This document shows positions 1-13,437 of a stretch of DNA of 64,000 bases, piece by piece; position 1 is the first letter of the stretch; each line of letters begins with the position of its first letter. The stretch is from Kalaharituber pfeilii (lineage: Eukaryota > Ascomycota > Pezizomycetes > Pezizales > Pezizaceae): NCBI GenBank assembly GCA_015179045.1, contig WHUZ01000049.1, positions 248,001 through 312,000 of the forward strand, written 5' to 3'. The notes under the pieces are model-generated. The model searched no databases and was not told where the DNA came from. It saw only the letters and a list, made by a program, of their open reading frames with translations. The translations under genes and the position numbers were made by a program.

Positions 1-1753
1 GAGGCTCGCGAATCTTTGGTCTGGTTGCTGGGCTTGCAGTGCCGCGGGCGCGATTGGCTCTGCCGGCCATTCCCTTCGCTCGGGTGCTATCCATCCCTCC
101 ATCTGCGTCCGATGAGCGGGCTAGCGAGCTGTGGCAAGCTAAGGTGCCTGCGGCCAATGCAGCGGTAGTTAAGCTCGCTAAGGTGCGAAAGACACGTGCA
201 CGCGCTGCGGGCCCCGCGCTTCTCTCCGACGCCCCCATCCCCCGCTCCCCGCCTCTGCCCCCCACCCCCCCACCCCCCCACCCCACACCTTGCTCGGGTT
301 GTAGATCTCATCCATACACCACCTTAGCGGGATCTCACAGATCTTGTTCGCTAGAACATCTCATCTACCTTGTCCCTTTCCCAAAAACAGAGTAGTTTTC
401 TTGGTTTCACAAGATGGAGGTCGCCAAACATGAGTTTCCTATTTTGGCAGTAGTTACTCAACTAGGCAACGCTAGTGCTTTTCCTTGTTAGCAAGCACCG
501 ATAACATCAATGGCCGTGGCATGGCAATGGACCCCTTGCCGTACGCGATGGCTTACCAGAGACATGCACTCTGGTGAAATACACTGTCATTCTTCTGTGG
601 TGATATCAAGCTTCATGGACGGTTTGCTGCAAGACTTGAGAGTTGCCGCCTCACACCAGTTTCTGGGCCAGCAAGGCACGTCTTGACTCTACCAAGCCCA
701 CCGGAAGTGAGGAGTGGATGCCTGCAGCCCTTACCCAAGCTTGACCCTATTACAGCTTGTTTGTTATCCGGCTGGATCAGCTGGATATCAAGATTAGGAG
801 GAACCCCCTAGTGCGTACAATGGTCGATTTCGCATGAAGCCGATTGGCCGCGGCGGCAGGTAAGGCAAATACGACAATGCTATGATGTAGGCCCTGGATC
901 TACGTAGAAAGGTCTATTGGAGCACTTCTGATGAGCCACAGAGGCCTGTAGGGTCACTAGCGATACCAGTTTTTGTGTTGTGAATCCTGTGACTCGCTTC
1001 CTCATCCACCTTGTTTCGAGCGGAATTACGAGCCTGCATTGCCAATCACTAACGGTGTTAGAATCATTCTGCCTTGCCTTCATCTAGCTTTGCCTTCTTG
1101 CCTCCTACTGTACCATCCGGCGCCCCCATGGTCATGGCAATTTTTGTCGATTGCATTCCATCACTATAGCCTACCAATCTATCTGTCCGCCCAGGAGCCT
1201 GGTCCTAGCAATACCCCTTGTTCCTTCTCCCGCCGCTTGCGCACCTTAATGCATGCACAGTCAGATTTTCTTCACTATCCCACGTTCGGGGGCGAGGCCA
1301 CCACGTCCCCCCTTCCCCAATCTAGTTCCGTTGGACCTTATGTGTCCCCTTTCCCGTTTTTCTTCCCTTTTTCCTTTCCGCTTCCAACCCTCTTCCCCAC
1401 TCAACCCCCCATTACCCACCAATCTGCAATTTTCTAATGTAAAATACCTCCTCCTCTCTATCTGCGCACGGGTGTAATGCAGTGTTGTCCAAATCTGGCC
1501 CCTTCCCCCAGCCGAGACAAAGCCAAGATATATGTATCTATAATAGACTACCTTGTAAAATTCTCTCAATGCCAATGCACAAAAGCATTGTTTACAATCG
1601 CCCAATTGCGATAAATGCTAGTGCCCCATTATGAGCGTTGTGATTTAAGGTTTTACATAGAAAAAACTTTCTCCTTGCACCTTCACGTTGTTATGTTTGA
1701 CAAAACGGGGGAACGGATGAAAGGTGAGAAATAAAAAGATGTTGTCAGGCCCT

Positions 1754-1917
1754 TGTGCCCGTGCTGCGCATCGTGCAGATATACCCCCTCCTTACTTGAG
1801 TATGCTAAACATGCAAACGAGCGAGCCCTATGCGAGCCTTGTGCCCGTGCTGCGCATTGTGCAGATACCCCCTCCTTAAGTATGCCAAACATGCAAACGA
1901 GCGAGCACTATGCGAGG
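1754..1917. repeat. Tandem duplication, about 84 and 80 bp
   Basis: Two adjacent direct copies begin with CTTGTGCCCGTGCTGCGCAT at 1754 and 1838. They end with the same GCAAACGAGCGAGC..CTATGCGAG block. The second copy differs by a few substitutions and is about 5 bases shorter around TTACTTGAGTATGC versus TTAAGTATGC. The motif is not recognised and no coding role is apparent. Confidence 0.85.
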
Positions 1918-2096
1918 AGGAAAAAAGTGAATTAAAACAAAAAAGATTCGTAACAATTATAGATATGTAAAGAAACAGAAGATAAAAAAAAAAAAAATCA
2001 AAAACATATTCATCCAGGTTTCGTGATTTCATCCTATAAGAAATATATATATACAATGATCAACATGAACAAACACACGGAAAAAAAAAAAAAAAA

Positions 2097-2214
2097 GGAA
2101 AGAAACAAGAAACAAAAGAAGGTTATTGAGGGTATAAGGATAGATGCCACCTTGTGCTAGAATAAAAAACGCTAATCTACCTCTTTCAGAAAGAGCCAAG
2201 CCAAAAAAAAAAGC

Positions 2215-2247
<33 letters not shown>

Positions 2248-2388
2248 AAAGAAACAAGAAACAAAAGAAGGTTATTGAGGGTATAAGGATAGATGCCACC
2301 TTGTGCTAGAATAAAAAACGCTAATCTACCTCTTTCAGAAAGAGCCAAGCCAAAAAAAAAAGCCAAAAAAAAAAAAAAAAAAAAAAAA
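2097..2388. repeat. Tandem duplication with 149-bp period and A-tracts
   Basis: A unit starting GGAAAGAAACAAGAAACAAA at 2097 is repeated nearly perfectly at 2246, a period of 149 bases. Each copy ends in AGCCAAGCC followed by A-runs. The identity suggests a recent duplication, perhaps by slippage or unequal exchange between the A-tracts, or an assembly artefact at the homopolymers. Confidence 0.85.
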
Positions 2389-3758
2389 GAAAAGAAAAAT
2401 AATAAAAGCCTGTATAATAATATATGTATCGAATGGCAAAAGTATCAACGATTCGTGGGGTTGGAGGGATAGCGGGTTGGTTAGAAGAAAGTCCCTCCTG
2501 TTGTGTTCTGTTCAACAACTGTCGTAATAAACTAAAGCAAAAAAAAAAAAAAAAAGGGGTGCAAAATAGGAAATAAAACATGAAAATCCCACAAGAAAAA
2601 AAAAAGAAAAAAAAAAAAAAAAAAAAAGGAAAACGCACAGTACAACCACGTAGAAAGAAAAAGAAAAAGAAATGGAAAAGAAAAAAAGGCCATACCATCA
2701 AAAAACGCCAGAAAGCCGAGGAGCAAGGGGAAGAGGAGGAGAGGGGGAATTCTGTATTTGTAAAATATGGACATGAAATGAAAATGTCAAATTAGATAAA
2801 ACACACGTATCCCTTCAATCCTTGCGAAATCCTCCGCGAGTCGCATGTACTCTCACACTACAAAAAAAACAAAAAAAGGAAAAAGAAAAAGCCTTTTCAC
2901 CATGCATAAATAAAACTACGTATTCCTCACCTCCTCCAAGCATCCCTTCCTATAACTAGCCTCGGCTTAGTAGGCCACAATTACCCACCCAGCATCCAGT
3001 CATCCCATCCCGACCCTACGTAGCCTAAACCCACCAGTCCAGTATCCAATTCCACAACGTTCCAATGTCACATCCAATTCCATGACGTGTATGTGAGAGA
3101 GAATCTTTGTAGACAAAAACGACAAGCAGTAAAAGTAAAAAATGGGGAAGAAGGGGAAGAAGAAATAACGATCGAGAAATATGCTCATAACCCAGTTATG
3201 TCTGACTCCGTAGGCTCATTGAGTAACCAAAGTACTGCAACGAACGAACGACAGCGACCGAAATGAGGAGGGACGAGAGGGAGAGGAGGGGAAGGAGTAG
3301 TAGCAGGCACGGAACAATGGATGGAAGACTGTGGATGTGGGGTCGGAGGAATGTTGGCGAGGTATAACATGTCAAATAATCAAAGAATAATAGATATAAA
3401 AAATATAAAATAATAAAATAATAAAATAATAAAATGAAAATAAAAAAAGAGGAGTAAAAAATAAGACGCCAAAACCCGTAAAACCATGGTAATAACCAAA
3501 ATGCGATGAATGCCCATCCGGAAACGAACAGTAAGAAATAGAAGGGAAAAAAAAAAAAAAAAAAAAGAATACTTGAGAGGAAATAATCCAATGAAGCCAA
3601 CGAAAGGAAACACGGAATTATGGTAGAAAAGGTACAACGGTGCAAAAGCAACAATGCCTAATGAGACGCCACCTGCTTTTTCCATTTCCGAAGAGCATAT
3701 GAGAATGGACATATAGGACTTAGTGTCAATCATCCACCGCTTTCGTCTACACTTGCAG

Positions 3759-5364
3759 CTACTGCTGCTGCTGAAACGTGAATGCATCTTGACTCCACTC
3801 TGCCGTCATCCAGTCATAGTTGTATAATTCATCGAACCCTGTTATATTCTCCAGGGCGACGTCTCCCCCAGAGATTGATACATCGTTGTGTGCCAAATGA
3901 GGTAGGGGCTTTCCGGCATTCAAATTGTCTGAAAGGTTTAACGGCACCAATTCCGAGTTCAGTGGGCTAAACATCTCGGGAGAACAGTTATTCGCACTGG
4001 TGGTGTCCTCTTGTAGGTCTGGTACCGAACGTACAGATACCCCACTAGAGGAGTCTGCTGGCGTCTGTAATTGCTCTGGCTCCTCTTCTTCATATGGCTG
4101 CTCTTCTTGAACAGGCTCTTCCTTCAGTGGGGTATTTGCATTCAATTCCATATTGGCTATACTCTCTTTCTTGATTTCATCTACGTCAATAGGGAAGAAG
4201 TTATATGCAGGATTAATGAACTGCTGTGCTTCTGGGGGTATTGATGCCGACAATGGTCCTAAATCTACTTGGGGCGTGACTGGCGCTGGTGATGGCTGCG
4301 GTGTGAGCTGTGTAGTCACGGCTGGTGACTGCTTCAAGTTAAAGGTATGTGTTGAGTTATTCATGTATTGCCCGCGGAATGGCTGTTGCACCCGCGGCTG
4401 TATACCATGATGCATGAGGCCTGGTGTTAATTGCAGCATCGCCTGCTGCTGATTGTAGGCTTGTGTTTGCGGGTTGGGTGTCTGTATCATTTGTGGAGTC
4501 TGGAATCGTTGTGTTTGATGTTGTACTTGAGTTGGTCCTTGCTGGAGTTGATGATAGTTAACACCTGCTCTCAGAAAATGCTGGGGAAATTGCTGCTGCT
4601 GCTGCTGCTGTTGCTGTTGTTGTTGTAGCTGCTGTTGCTGTTGCTGTTGCTGCTGTAGAAGCGCAAGCTGAGCTGCTTGTAATGGATTGTACATTGTCTG
4701 CATGGGAGTGTAGGCGGCTGGCATTGTCGTGGGATTCAAGCTACTTTGCGGAGCTCCCATGCCAATTGAATAGTGGTTTGGAAATTGGGGAGCATTCGGG
4801 AAGGCTTGAGCATATTGATCATCAACCTGTCGTTGAACTAAGTTTCCCATGTAGAAGGTATGGTTGAGATAGTCAGTAAGTCTGGAGTCCGGAGACCCGT
4901 AGAAGTTTCGTAGGACAAATCCTCTAGCATATGCCCGGGCGTCCAAGTCATCTGTTTCTTCCTTGTACATTTCTTCATTCATGACATCCTGCTCTGTTAT
5001 ACGAAAGGCCTTTCCAGTCCTCTTCTTGTGGATCTCTGACGCCCGGCGTGCAGACTCTACTCGAGCTTCTAAACTTCGATCACTTCTTCGTGAAGCGGCA
5101 ATATAGGCTCTGCATACCATCATACCAAGTCAGTGAGAATTTGGCAAAAAAATAAAATGAAACAAAAAACATAATTCAATCAGAGACTAATGAATCATGC
5201 AGAAGGCTGCATCAATTTCGTTTATAGAAATCGACATTCAATCTCGAAAATGTAAAAGACACATACCGTTCTTGATTTTCTTCGTGTGTTCGTTCGGTCT
5301 TCATCGGCCTCACCGACTTTGCGACTTTGTTCACGTTCACTTTCTTCTTCCTATCTATCGGCAT
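3759..5364 (-). CDS. Q-rich conserved fungal protein of unknown function
   Basis: Two exons read as complement(join(3759..5109,5267..5364)), giving 482 residues. Exon 1 starts at the ATG at 5364 (MPIDRKKKVNVNK...). The intron has a GTATGT donor and a TGCAG acceptor, and the phase fits: the codon for Arg33 is split as CG|A. The first ~110 residues are basic and charged (ENQER-AYIAASRRSDRS, then a helix-rich ARRASEIHKKRTGK and EQDVMNEEMY). From memory, this block is widely conserved in Pezizomycotina proteins of unknown role. A poly-Gln tract lies at about residues 185-206, encoded by mixed CAG/CAA. A P/Q/T-rich middle and an acidic tail ending in FTFQQQQ follow. The composition resembles transcriptional regulators, but no DNA-binding domain is seen, so the function is left open. 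Confidence 0.85.
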
Positions 5365-8300
5365 TTTTGGGAAACCTGACTGTGGAAGTGAGAATTGAAA
5401 GATGTTGGGTTCAAGAAAGAGTCGATTGTTCTTGCAAGAAAAAGCTGCTGGGGTGGGTGGTGGTGGTTGGGGGGGGGGGGTCAATTGCGGTGTTGAAGAT
5501 TGGGTGACTGAGCGGGCCGACTGTAATACTATTCTCTCTCTTGAGTTGTACTTGGATGAGTTTTATTTGATAGGCTCCCTCAAGGAATAAACCGGCTAGC
5601 TTTGCTGGCCTCGTCTGGCAGCTTCCTCTGCGTTGAGGGAAAATGGTATTCGCCAAAGTGACTAGGAGCTGTGTCTGTTATCAGAGGGACACAGGCCAGA
5701 TGAAGTATCCGCCGATATGTAAGGCCGCACTCGCTGGGGCAGCAGAAGCAGCAGCAGCAGGGGGGAAGGGTGGGAGGGAGGGGTGATGTGCGAGGGCGGC
5801 GGCGGGGGGGGGGGGGGGGGGAAGGGGGGGGGTGCGCTGTGCAATTATGGTGGTGGTCCCTTCAGCAGTGAGTGGGCGGGGACGGGGAGGAGGGGGAGGG
5901 GGGGGAGGGGAGGGAGAGGGGGGTGCGCGGGCCTTAGGGCTTGGGGCGTCTGAGATTTATTTCCTTACGGGCCCTTCAAAACGCAGGCAGGACGAGCAAA
6001 AGGCCGGCTATCTCTGGCTGCTCCCCACCTTATTACTATTATTCTTATTCTTATTCTTATTATTTTCCTTGTGTGCGGCGTGCGAGTGCGGCGGGGGAGA
6101 GAAGCTGTGGGAAGAGGGGAGGGGGAGGGGGTTGCGGGGGTGGGGGGGGTGGGGGAGGTGGGTTGGCGCAGGATGTCCAGGCGGGCAATGTCAATGGGGA
6201 AGCCCTGGGGCTATTATGACTAGTACTCACTACACAGATGTCCTCACATTTTTTTCACTTTGTTCGTGTGGAGGTGGATATGCTTCAGTCCTGCCCTTTA
6301 GGCTCAGAACCGCGGCGTTGCTATTTGCAATCTGCCAGTGTGCTTCCTTTTGGCGGCGTTTCTTTTGGCCTCACGCCCTTATGTTGTCTCTTCTGAATGC
6401 TGCCGACCTGCAGCAGTGCAGCACAGTGCTAGCCAAGCTGCCCCCGCCGCTTCTGGGCGAAGAAGCACGCAACACGATGGAGTGAGCAAGTCACGCTGCA
6501 CCGTCGTGGAATGTATGTACTCGTACCGCGCCCCTGCTATTCGCACCGCGACACAGGAGCAGCACGGAACAGCACAAAACAGCAGCAGACCACTTTCCGC
6601 GAGCGAAGGGCCAGATACCGGATCTGTGTGATCTGGTGGGCGGGACGCAGCTGATCGGATTTCGGAGTTGCGTGTCGCCACAGCAGAGAATCCCACAGGC
6701 GTAGCCAATTGCCCGTCCCTGTCGGCCGCGGTGCAAGTACAGTAGCAGTAGCAGTAGCAGGGTGTAGGGTATGATAGCCTCCTCGCGGCCGCTGGTTTCT
6801 GCTCCTGCTCGCGGCCTGCAGGGGGCGGCGGCGCCAAGAAGGCAGTGCGGGCTGGCGCACGGCGCGGCCGGGGAGGAGGCTTTGGGCCAGCAGGCGACGC
6901 CCCGTGTGACGCTAGGGGAGGGGAAGCCTGGCGCGGCGCTCGCAGTGCCCCCGTCCCAGTTATACCAGTTATAGGAAGGCTGCAAAAGCAGGATCGGTCT
7001 CAGCCTTGAATCCACGGCCTGACTCGGAGTGCCGCTGGCTTGCTGCGTGGTCTGGCTGCTGGCTCGCTGCGAGCCCATACGCGAACATGCAGAGCAGGAT
7101 GGCCAGGACGAGGCTCATACGATCAGCAGCGGCAGCACAGGAACCGCCCAGCCGAAACAGCCCTTCACAGCGGCTTAAGTAAATAAGGTGTGCGTCTCGC
7201 TGCGGGGAAGTGCGCCAGCAAATCAAAGCCCGTTATGGCGGCCTCGCCAGCCAGCATGGGCACGCAGGGCCAAGGGCCAGTGAGGCGGCGGGAGGAGCAC
7301 ACTGGCCAGAGCTCGGCGCCGGCACGCTCAAGTCCGCTGCTCAAAGGCCAAGAGGCAGCGGCAGGAGAGTGCAGCACCCTTTGCGAGGCCGCCGGGGAGG
7401 GATGGGAGGGCCACTCAGTACTTACCTTCTCTAGCGAACGGGAGGGGTTGCTGTGGGCAGGAGGGCATTTGGCATAGTCGCGGCGCACGCTAGGCTGGGC
7501 AGGGCAAGGCCCAGGCTGCTCACTGAGCAGCGCAGCATGGCCAGACTGCAATTGCGCAAGCGTGTGCGTAGACTGCACGAAAAAGAAGTGTCGAAGTCGA
7601 AGGGCGGCGATGTGTTCCGATGCGCCTAGGTAGATGAGTGCCCCCCCCCCCAGCGCAAGGTGAGGGCATCACTCAGCACTGCTGACTGGCCTGGCCTCTC
7701 CTCTCAAGCGGGTCCACGGGCTCTTCCTCTGCGTCCCCAATGTCCCCGCCCGATCAGTAGAGTACTTAAAAGGCGCCGGAGGAGGGCCTCAATTGCCCTT
7801 CTCTTAGCAAGGCGACACATCCGTCGCGATTTGCTTCCGGCACTGAGAAGCTACAACTCGCTAAGAGGCCAAATAAGCCGCACTACGCGAGTCGACTAGT
7901 TACTATCCGCTCTAGACACTTAAACTGAGTATGAGCCAACCCACTCTGCCCGCAAGCTCCCAGCTTCACAGGACGGAGCCAGAAGCATTTCCGAGGAGGC
8001 GGGCGGAGGCTAGAACACTCAACCAGCAAGCCACCGCACCCGACATACCCTAAATCCGCTCTACAGCCTGTGAAAATTGGGAGGTACCGATTTCCCCAGT
8101 TGGACAACGGTAAGCCCACCATCAGCAGCAGTACAGGCCGCTTTAACACAGCTAGCCAGCCAACCATCTCAGCCAGTGCCTATCAAGGGTCCACAAGATA
8201 TCCTGCTCTCTCTCCTTCAACTCCTTCACCTGTTCAATTTGAAGCCCTCCATTGAAAACGACCTGCACCAGTGGAGTAAATCGAAATTGGAACAGAGTCT

Positions 8301-11300
8301 GAAAAACAAAATGTTAACAGCAAGCCAGATCTCCAAACGAAGCCCCACCCCGCAACTCGGATATCGATGGTTAGGGATTTGCCCTATTGCGTAAGTGAAC
8401 TGCTACTTGAGGCAACAAGTTGGCACCTCGAGACTAGGGGACTTGCTCGGGACTGGCTAGTGACTAGGGCAGGGACTAGGACTTACCAGGGTGAAGGAAG
8501 GGGGAAGGAAGAAAGGAAGGAGGGGAGAGAAGGATGAAGGGGTTGGGGCGGTTCGGGGCACTAAAAAGATCTGAAGGGACAAACTATGACAGCACGCTGT
8601 GTCTCCAAAAATTTCCTCATGCGCTGAGTGTCCCACTTTTCCCCATTCTCTGGCACCTCTTGCTTCATCGCGCGTTTTTTTTTTTTTTCAGTCTGACGTC
8701 GACGGGTCTTTGATTGCTTGGGTATCTCTCTCTTTTTTTTTTTTTTTTTTTTTTCCCTTCTAAAACAATTAAAATGAGAAAGAAAAAGAAAAAGTCAAAA
8801 AAAAAGAAAAAGGCGCTTGATACACACAACACGACAGTTGACCCCGCTAGAGCTGGGTGTGTGGAGTGCTGTGTCTAGATGCCCATGGAGGTCACCCTCC
8901 AGCCAATCACATGCGAGTAGCTAGGGCATGTAAACGAGAGCTCTTCTGTTAGCATGTACCCTTTACGATAGTAGTAGGCGACCGCAGGCATAGAGTACTA
9001 TTCGTGCTTCTTGATATATTCAAAGTACTGCATTGCCATTCCCATTGACTTTCTACTTCATACCTCTGATCCCATGTGTTTCGCAATCGTCTTGCTGGGC
9101 TTGGGCCATTGGGTATGGCTCGCTTCACTTGGCCCGGTTTCGAAGTAGCCGAATCGTGATATTACATCAATCAACACAGAACCAGGAGCACGGGATGACC
9201 TTCGAATCATGCACCGAACGTCCTGATAATTCTTTACTTCTCCAACAGCTGTGACAACGCGGAGTGGTTGAGATTGAATGGGGAGAGTCGAAGGGGTTAC
9301 GACAACGCAAAGGGGAGAAGGTGTTTTGACTTCTAATAATGCAGAACTAAGTAACCTGTTTAGATTAGAAGCAATGAGCAATGTCACCCTCTAAGATCTT
9401 GTTTCTAGAAATTCAGTTGAGGGAAGGGCGGATAAGATAATGAAGGTGATAGAGGAGACGACAGCCACTAAGATGAGCGGGAGGGCGACAATCTCGTGAA
9501 AGAGAGGAAAAAAAATGTTGGGATGGACCCTGACCTTGACAATTTGATTCTCGACTGGGGGAACGAAAGAATGGTATGAAATGGCATGATGACATGAGGA
9601 GTTGGTAGGGGTGCTTTACTGTCTTCGTTTGCCGGGGGCCAGACGTATGCCTGCCGTGGCACAATTGTAAATGGGCCTGAATGTACTGTACGCCCATCAT
9701 GGAGGAGAGGCCTGCTGGTGTCTTCTCAGATGATATGATGTAAGATGTCTCATAGTTTCCGTGCCATTGAATCATAGGGTGATGCCAAACAATGGAGCGT
9801 ATCGGGGTTTTGCTAGTTGGCGACTTGTACAGATGTTCGTTTGGATGCGTGGAAGCATTAGACCGAAGAAAGCGGATATGTCACGTGAAGACTTTGCTGT
9901 GGCTACCATTGTTCGTAAGCGGACAATACTGCAGCTCGCACTCCTCGCTCGCTCGCCGTCGCGTAGCAAGCGGCGATTGGACTGGCGCGCTGGGCGGCGG
10001 ATCCAGAGACAGAGACATCGCTCGGATGCTGGGACTCTTGGTGGTGCTGACTGGATATATGGGGGGGGGATGGGGCAGCGACAGTGACCGCAATGGAATT
10101 GCTAGCATCTGAGGTGCACCTCATACGGACAAGCGAACTGGGGGATACGACAGAACGATATCAGTCAAGTTTGTAAAGTGACACGGTCAAGACAGCAGCA
10201 TCCCAGTCACCGCCCAGCGCCAGATCTGCTCTTCTAGCTACATGATTACGCTGTGGCCGCTGCGGGTGAATTCCCCGCAAGAGCTGGTTGGATCATTGGG
10301 TTGCCAGACATCAGAGGAAGCCGAGGGCTGCTGCACGGTGAGGCAGAGGCGTGGCACAAACATGGAGAACATCAGTTGCGTATTGGTGTTGGGCTCAGCT
10401 CACTGGCCATGTCTCTGCGACAGCATTGCAACCAATTGCCGGAGTACACAATTGCATGGCCCATGGCACGCGGCAGATAACGCTGCATCAGGTTACCGTG
10501 CTCCTCTAGCCTTTGCAATCAGAGGCGGGTCACCTTCACACGGGGATGCATGCATAGCAGGCAGGCATGCCGTAGTAGTAGCAGGTGGGCGAGGGGACGA
10601 GGGGAGGGACTGGAAGCGCAGGGGAGGGGATGGAGGGGGAGGGGGAGGGGAGTGAAGGGGAGAAGCAGGAGGAGGAGAAGGAGGAGGAGGAGGCGGAGGA
10701 GGAGGAGGGGGAGGGGGAGGGGGCAAGCAGCACCCCAGGTACAGCCAGACCTACCCCAGGCAATAGGCGATATAGGCAGCGCCCAGGCAGCACCACCGCG
10801 CAGAGTCAGCGATCCGGATGGCTCAAGCTGGACTGAGGCCGGAATGCGCACGATGGTCTCATGCTCGTGTACGACAGCAGGCGCAAAGATGGAGCACACC
10901 GTCCGAGAGAAGACCCGCACCCTCAGCGCTCCCAGGAGCAGCACAGCAGTAACAGCAGCGCGGACACGCGGGAGGGAAGGAAAGCACTGTCGCAATTGCG
11001 GTGTTGCAGAGCGGGTAAAGAGGACTTGGCCAGTCGCACCCACCCAGTGTCGAACCGCACCCTCCATGCCATCCCGCGTGCGTGTATTCGAGCGAAGTTG
11101 GCAGAGCTGCGGAAGACCCTGGCATGTGATACAACCGGGATGCCTGGCGGTACTTGGCGTGCCCGCCGCAGCTTGGCGTGCCCACGCTGAGTCATCAAAT
11201 AAAGCGGCCTTATGAGACTGCAAAGGTAGAAGGTATAATCACCACCAAAGGAGGATCATCTACTGGCCGAGTCGTAGTGGAGGGGCCTACCAAACGCCCA

Positions 11301-12097
11301 GTAAAGCATCATCCAGCTCGCTAGAATTCTCTTAACCAAGACCCACTGATACGTGTACTGTCCACGTCCAGTCTCCGTCGTCGGAACACTTACCTGTGGC
11401 CTCTCGCTTCTCTCTTTACCACCTCCCCCATTCACTGGCGAGATTGGCGTCCAACACGACCTTCCTACTGCAAGCTGAGCAAACAAGACCTGCTGGGTAG
11501 CGGGGGAGGTGGCGACTTAGCACGTAAGTTCCCAGCACAGTCATTCTTCTGCGGTGGTAGCATCACAGCAAACGGTAAAAAGCACCTTCAGTGGTTAGTG
11601 CCATTACGACAGACATCGAGCAAGGAATAGGGAACTAATGAGAAAACAAAAAGCAGCGCGTTTGGCACCTATCTCGAGTGGTCTCCCCCTGGAGAGTCCC
11701 TGCATGACCAAGTCTGGGCTCATATCATTCTTACATTAGGCCAGAGGGAAAAAGGAAAAAAAGAAAAGAGTGAATGAGAAAAAAAATAAAATAGAAATAG
11801 AATAGGACAGGAAACGCAATAAGTGAAGAAACCGACAGCGAGCGTAGAGATAGTGACTAGAATCAAAGGATACTGAAACTGGAACTTCTGGCGCAATCAC
11901 ACATACAAGTACTATGTCGTAGTTCTGACACCTTCCTTTGCTCATTATGAAACACGAAAAAAAAATAAAGATAGAAAAAAATAAAAAGAAACAGACGAAA
12001 AGGGTTAGGGGCAGAAGGGAAGGGGGAGGGGGGGAAAAAAACACCGCGAGCATTCGTAAAACCCTTCGCTGAAGTGCGCTTAACGTGCCACGCTTCG
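5365..12097. other. Long gene-free region with G-runs and GC-rich blocks
   Basis: Almost 6.7 kb without a gene I can support. The first few hundred bases should hold the promoter and 5' leader of the Q-rich gene. G-runs occur at 5468-5480 and 5803-5830, with purine-rich low complexity at 5880-5930 and 6110-6170. A GC-rich block (6.3-8.0 kb and 10.2-11.2 kb) contains many overlapping ORFs on both strands that look compositional. T-runs lie at 8674-8690 and 8732-8755. Several CAG/GTA triplet stretches are present (6738-6760). No RNA gene was recognised. Confidence 0.5.
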
Positions 12098-13437
12098 ATG
12101 GCTCCGAGGGACACAACAGTCGACGGGCTTATACTCGACTATCTTCTTCACACGTGCATCTCTGCCCTGTTGACAGAATGGGACTATCGCCAGATTGTTC
12201 CAGTAAAAGTTGAGAATCGCGGATCATCATATCCACTGAGTGGGTCTTCCAAACGTGATTCGACAGCACAATTGGAGGCGATGAAGAAGGCGGACAGAAG
12301 TTTGCTGATGGTCAATTGTACGTGTCTCAGTCTTAAGCCCTTGCTCTTATCAGGTGTTTATCATCAATCACCAACATTGACATTGTCGCAGCCTTCTTAC
12401 AGACATATCAACAGCTTCATCCTACAGGTTACTACTCCCTTGACCGTAATGTCAGGTTCCGACTGCTACTTTGCCGTTTTGTAACCCTCTTTCTGCGGCG
12501 AATAGACCCAATTAGCTCGTTTGCACGGAAGCCGCAGACGACTATCCTTCGTTGCAGGAAACAACGCAGTGCACGCTTGAACAAATACCTCAAGCGGCGC
12601 GGGACCACCCATGTCTTTCCGAACGACGCCCTTTATGGGCAGTTTATCCTCTCATCAACATTACAGCATGCCATACCTGGAAGCAAGCACATTCGGTACG
12701 CCACACAGCGGTTCGGGCCTGCTCCAGAGAACGAGGACCGCTTCGATGGCGAGGAGGAAGAGGAGGGACCAGTAATAGGACACATTAGTCATGCGTCATT
12801 TGTACCGCCCAATCCAACAATCTGCGGGTCTGCTAGGCTGGCGGATTGTCTCCCTCTGTTTATGCTAGTCTCGGCGTGGTCGTCTAGTATCCTGTTGGGC
12901 GCTCCTGCCAGTACCTTGTGGATGCAGGTTGCAGGCTCGCTGATGGCGCATGCGTTCATTGAGGATTATCTGTGCCATGGCATCGCTCCCTTTCAAGCGT
13001 TCCAAGAGTGTTTTGCATGGGGAGTAATGCCGCTTGGTGGAAGCGACGATGAGGAGACTATTGAGGAGGATACGATCGAGGAGGTGGTAATCAATGAGAT
13101 GTTTGGGGCGGAAAAGGGAAATGTCACTAAAGAGTGGGAAGAAGTGAAGAAGGTGCTAATGAATGAATTGATACCCCCGGAAGGGTCACAGCTCTCTTTG
13201 GAGCAGCACCTGGTAGGTAAGGTACTGCAAACCGAAGAGAATGACGATGATACAGTCCGGACAGGGAGCTTCCGCTCCTTCGAAAAGGATATGGTGGAAG
13301 GGCTGATAATGGCAATGGCCAACGCACTTGAGAAACCGGTGTTGGCGCAGCTTGAGGAGGGGAAGTTGGCAGGTTTGGAGGTCGAAGAGGTGAAAAAGGT
13401 ACTGGAGAGGGCAGGAGCAACGAGATGGACATCTTAG
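12098..13437 (+). CDS. Conserved fungal protein of unknown function
   Basis: Two exons, join(12098..12317,12392..13437), encode 421 residues. The intron is GTACGT...GTCGCAG, 74 bases, and it joins exon 1 in frame with an otherwise open frame (residues around ...SFLQTYQQLHPTGYYSLDRN). I chose the ATG at 12098 (MAPRDTTVDGLILDYLL). An in-frame ATG at 12074 is also possible. The middle is Arg-rich (FLRRID..SSFARKPQTTILRCRKQRSARLN). An acidic patch precedes a hydrophobic region at about residues 228-267 (PLFMLVSAW...WMQVAGSLMAHAFIEDYL), followed by a FAWG motif and an acidic/coiled C-terminus. The hydrophobic stretch may be a buried helix pair rather than a membrane anchor. The reading frame and splice logic are good, but I do not recognise a function. 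Confidence 0.8.

Larger units (their letters stand above)
1..3758. other. Non-coding stretch, A-run and duplication rich
   Basis: I see no supportable gene. The first 400 bases are GC-rich with C-runs. From about 1.7 kb to 3.6 kb the + strand is a patchwork of long A-runs (2222-2245, 2364-2388, 2608-2628, 3546-3566). Translations here are mostly poly-F or poly-K. Two tandem duplications are listed separately. The part next to 3759 is probably the 3' flank of the Q-rich gene on the minus strand. Confidence 0.6.

Noticed and set aside
6379..7078. ORFs of 152 and 195 codons on the minus strand
   Set aside because: They overlap in different frames in a GC-rich block, have Cys/Ala-rich compositional translations and match no known family.
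10493..11223. Overlapping ORFs of up to 234 codons on both strands
   Set aside because: GC- and purine-repeat-rich sequence leaves all frames open. The translations are low complexity and no splice-consistent gene emerges.
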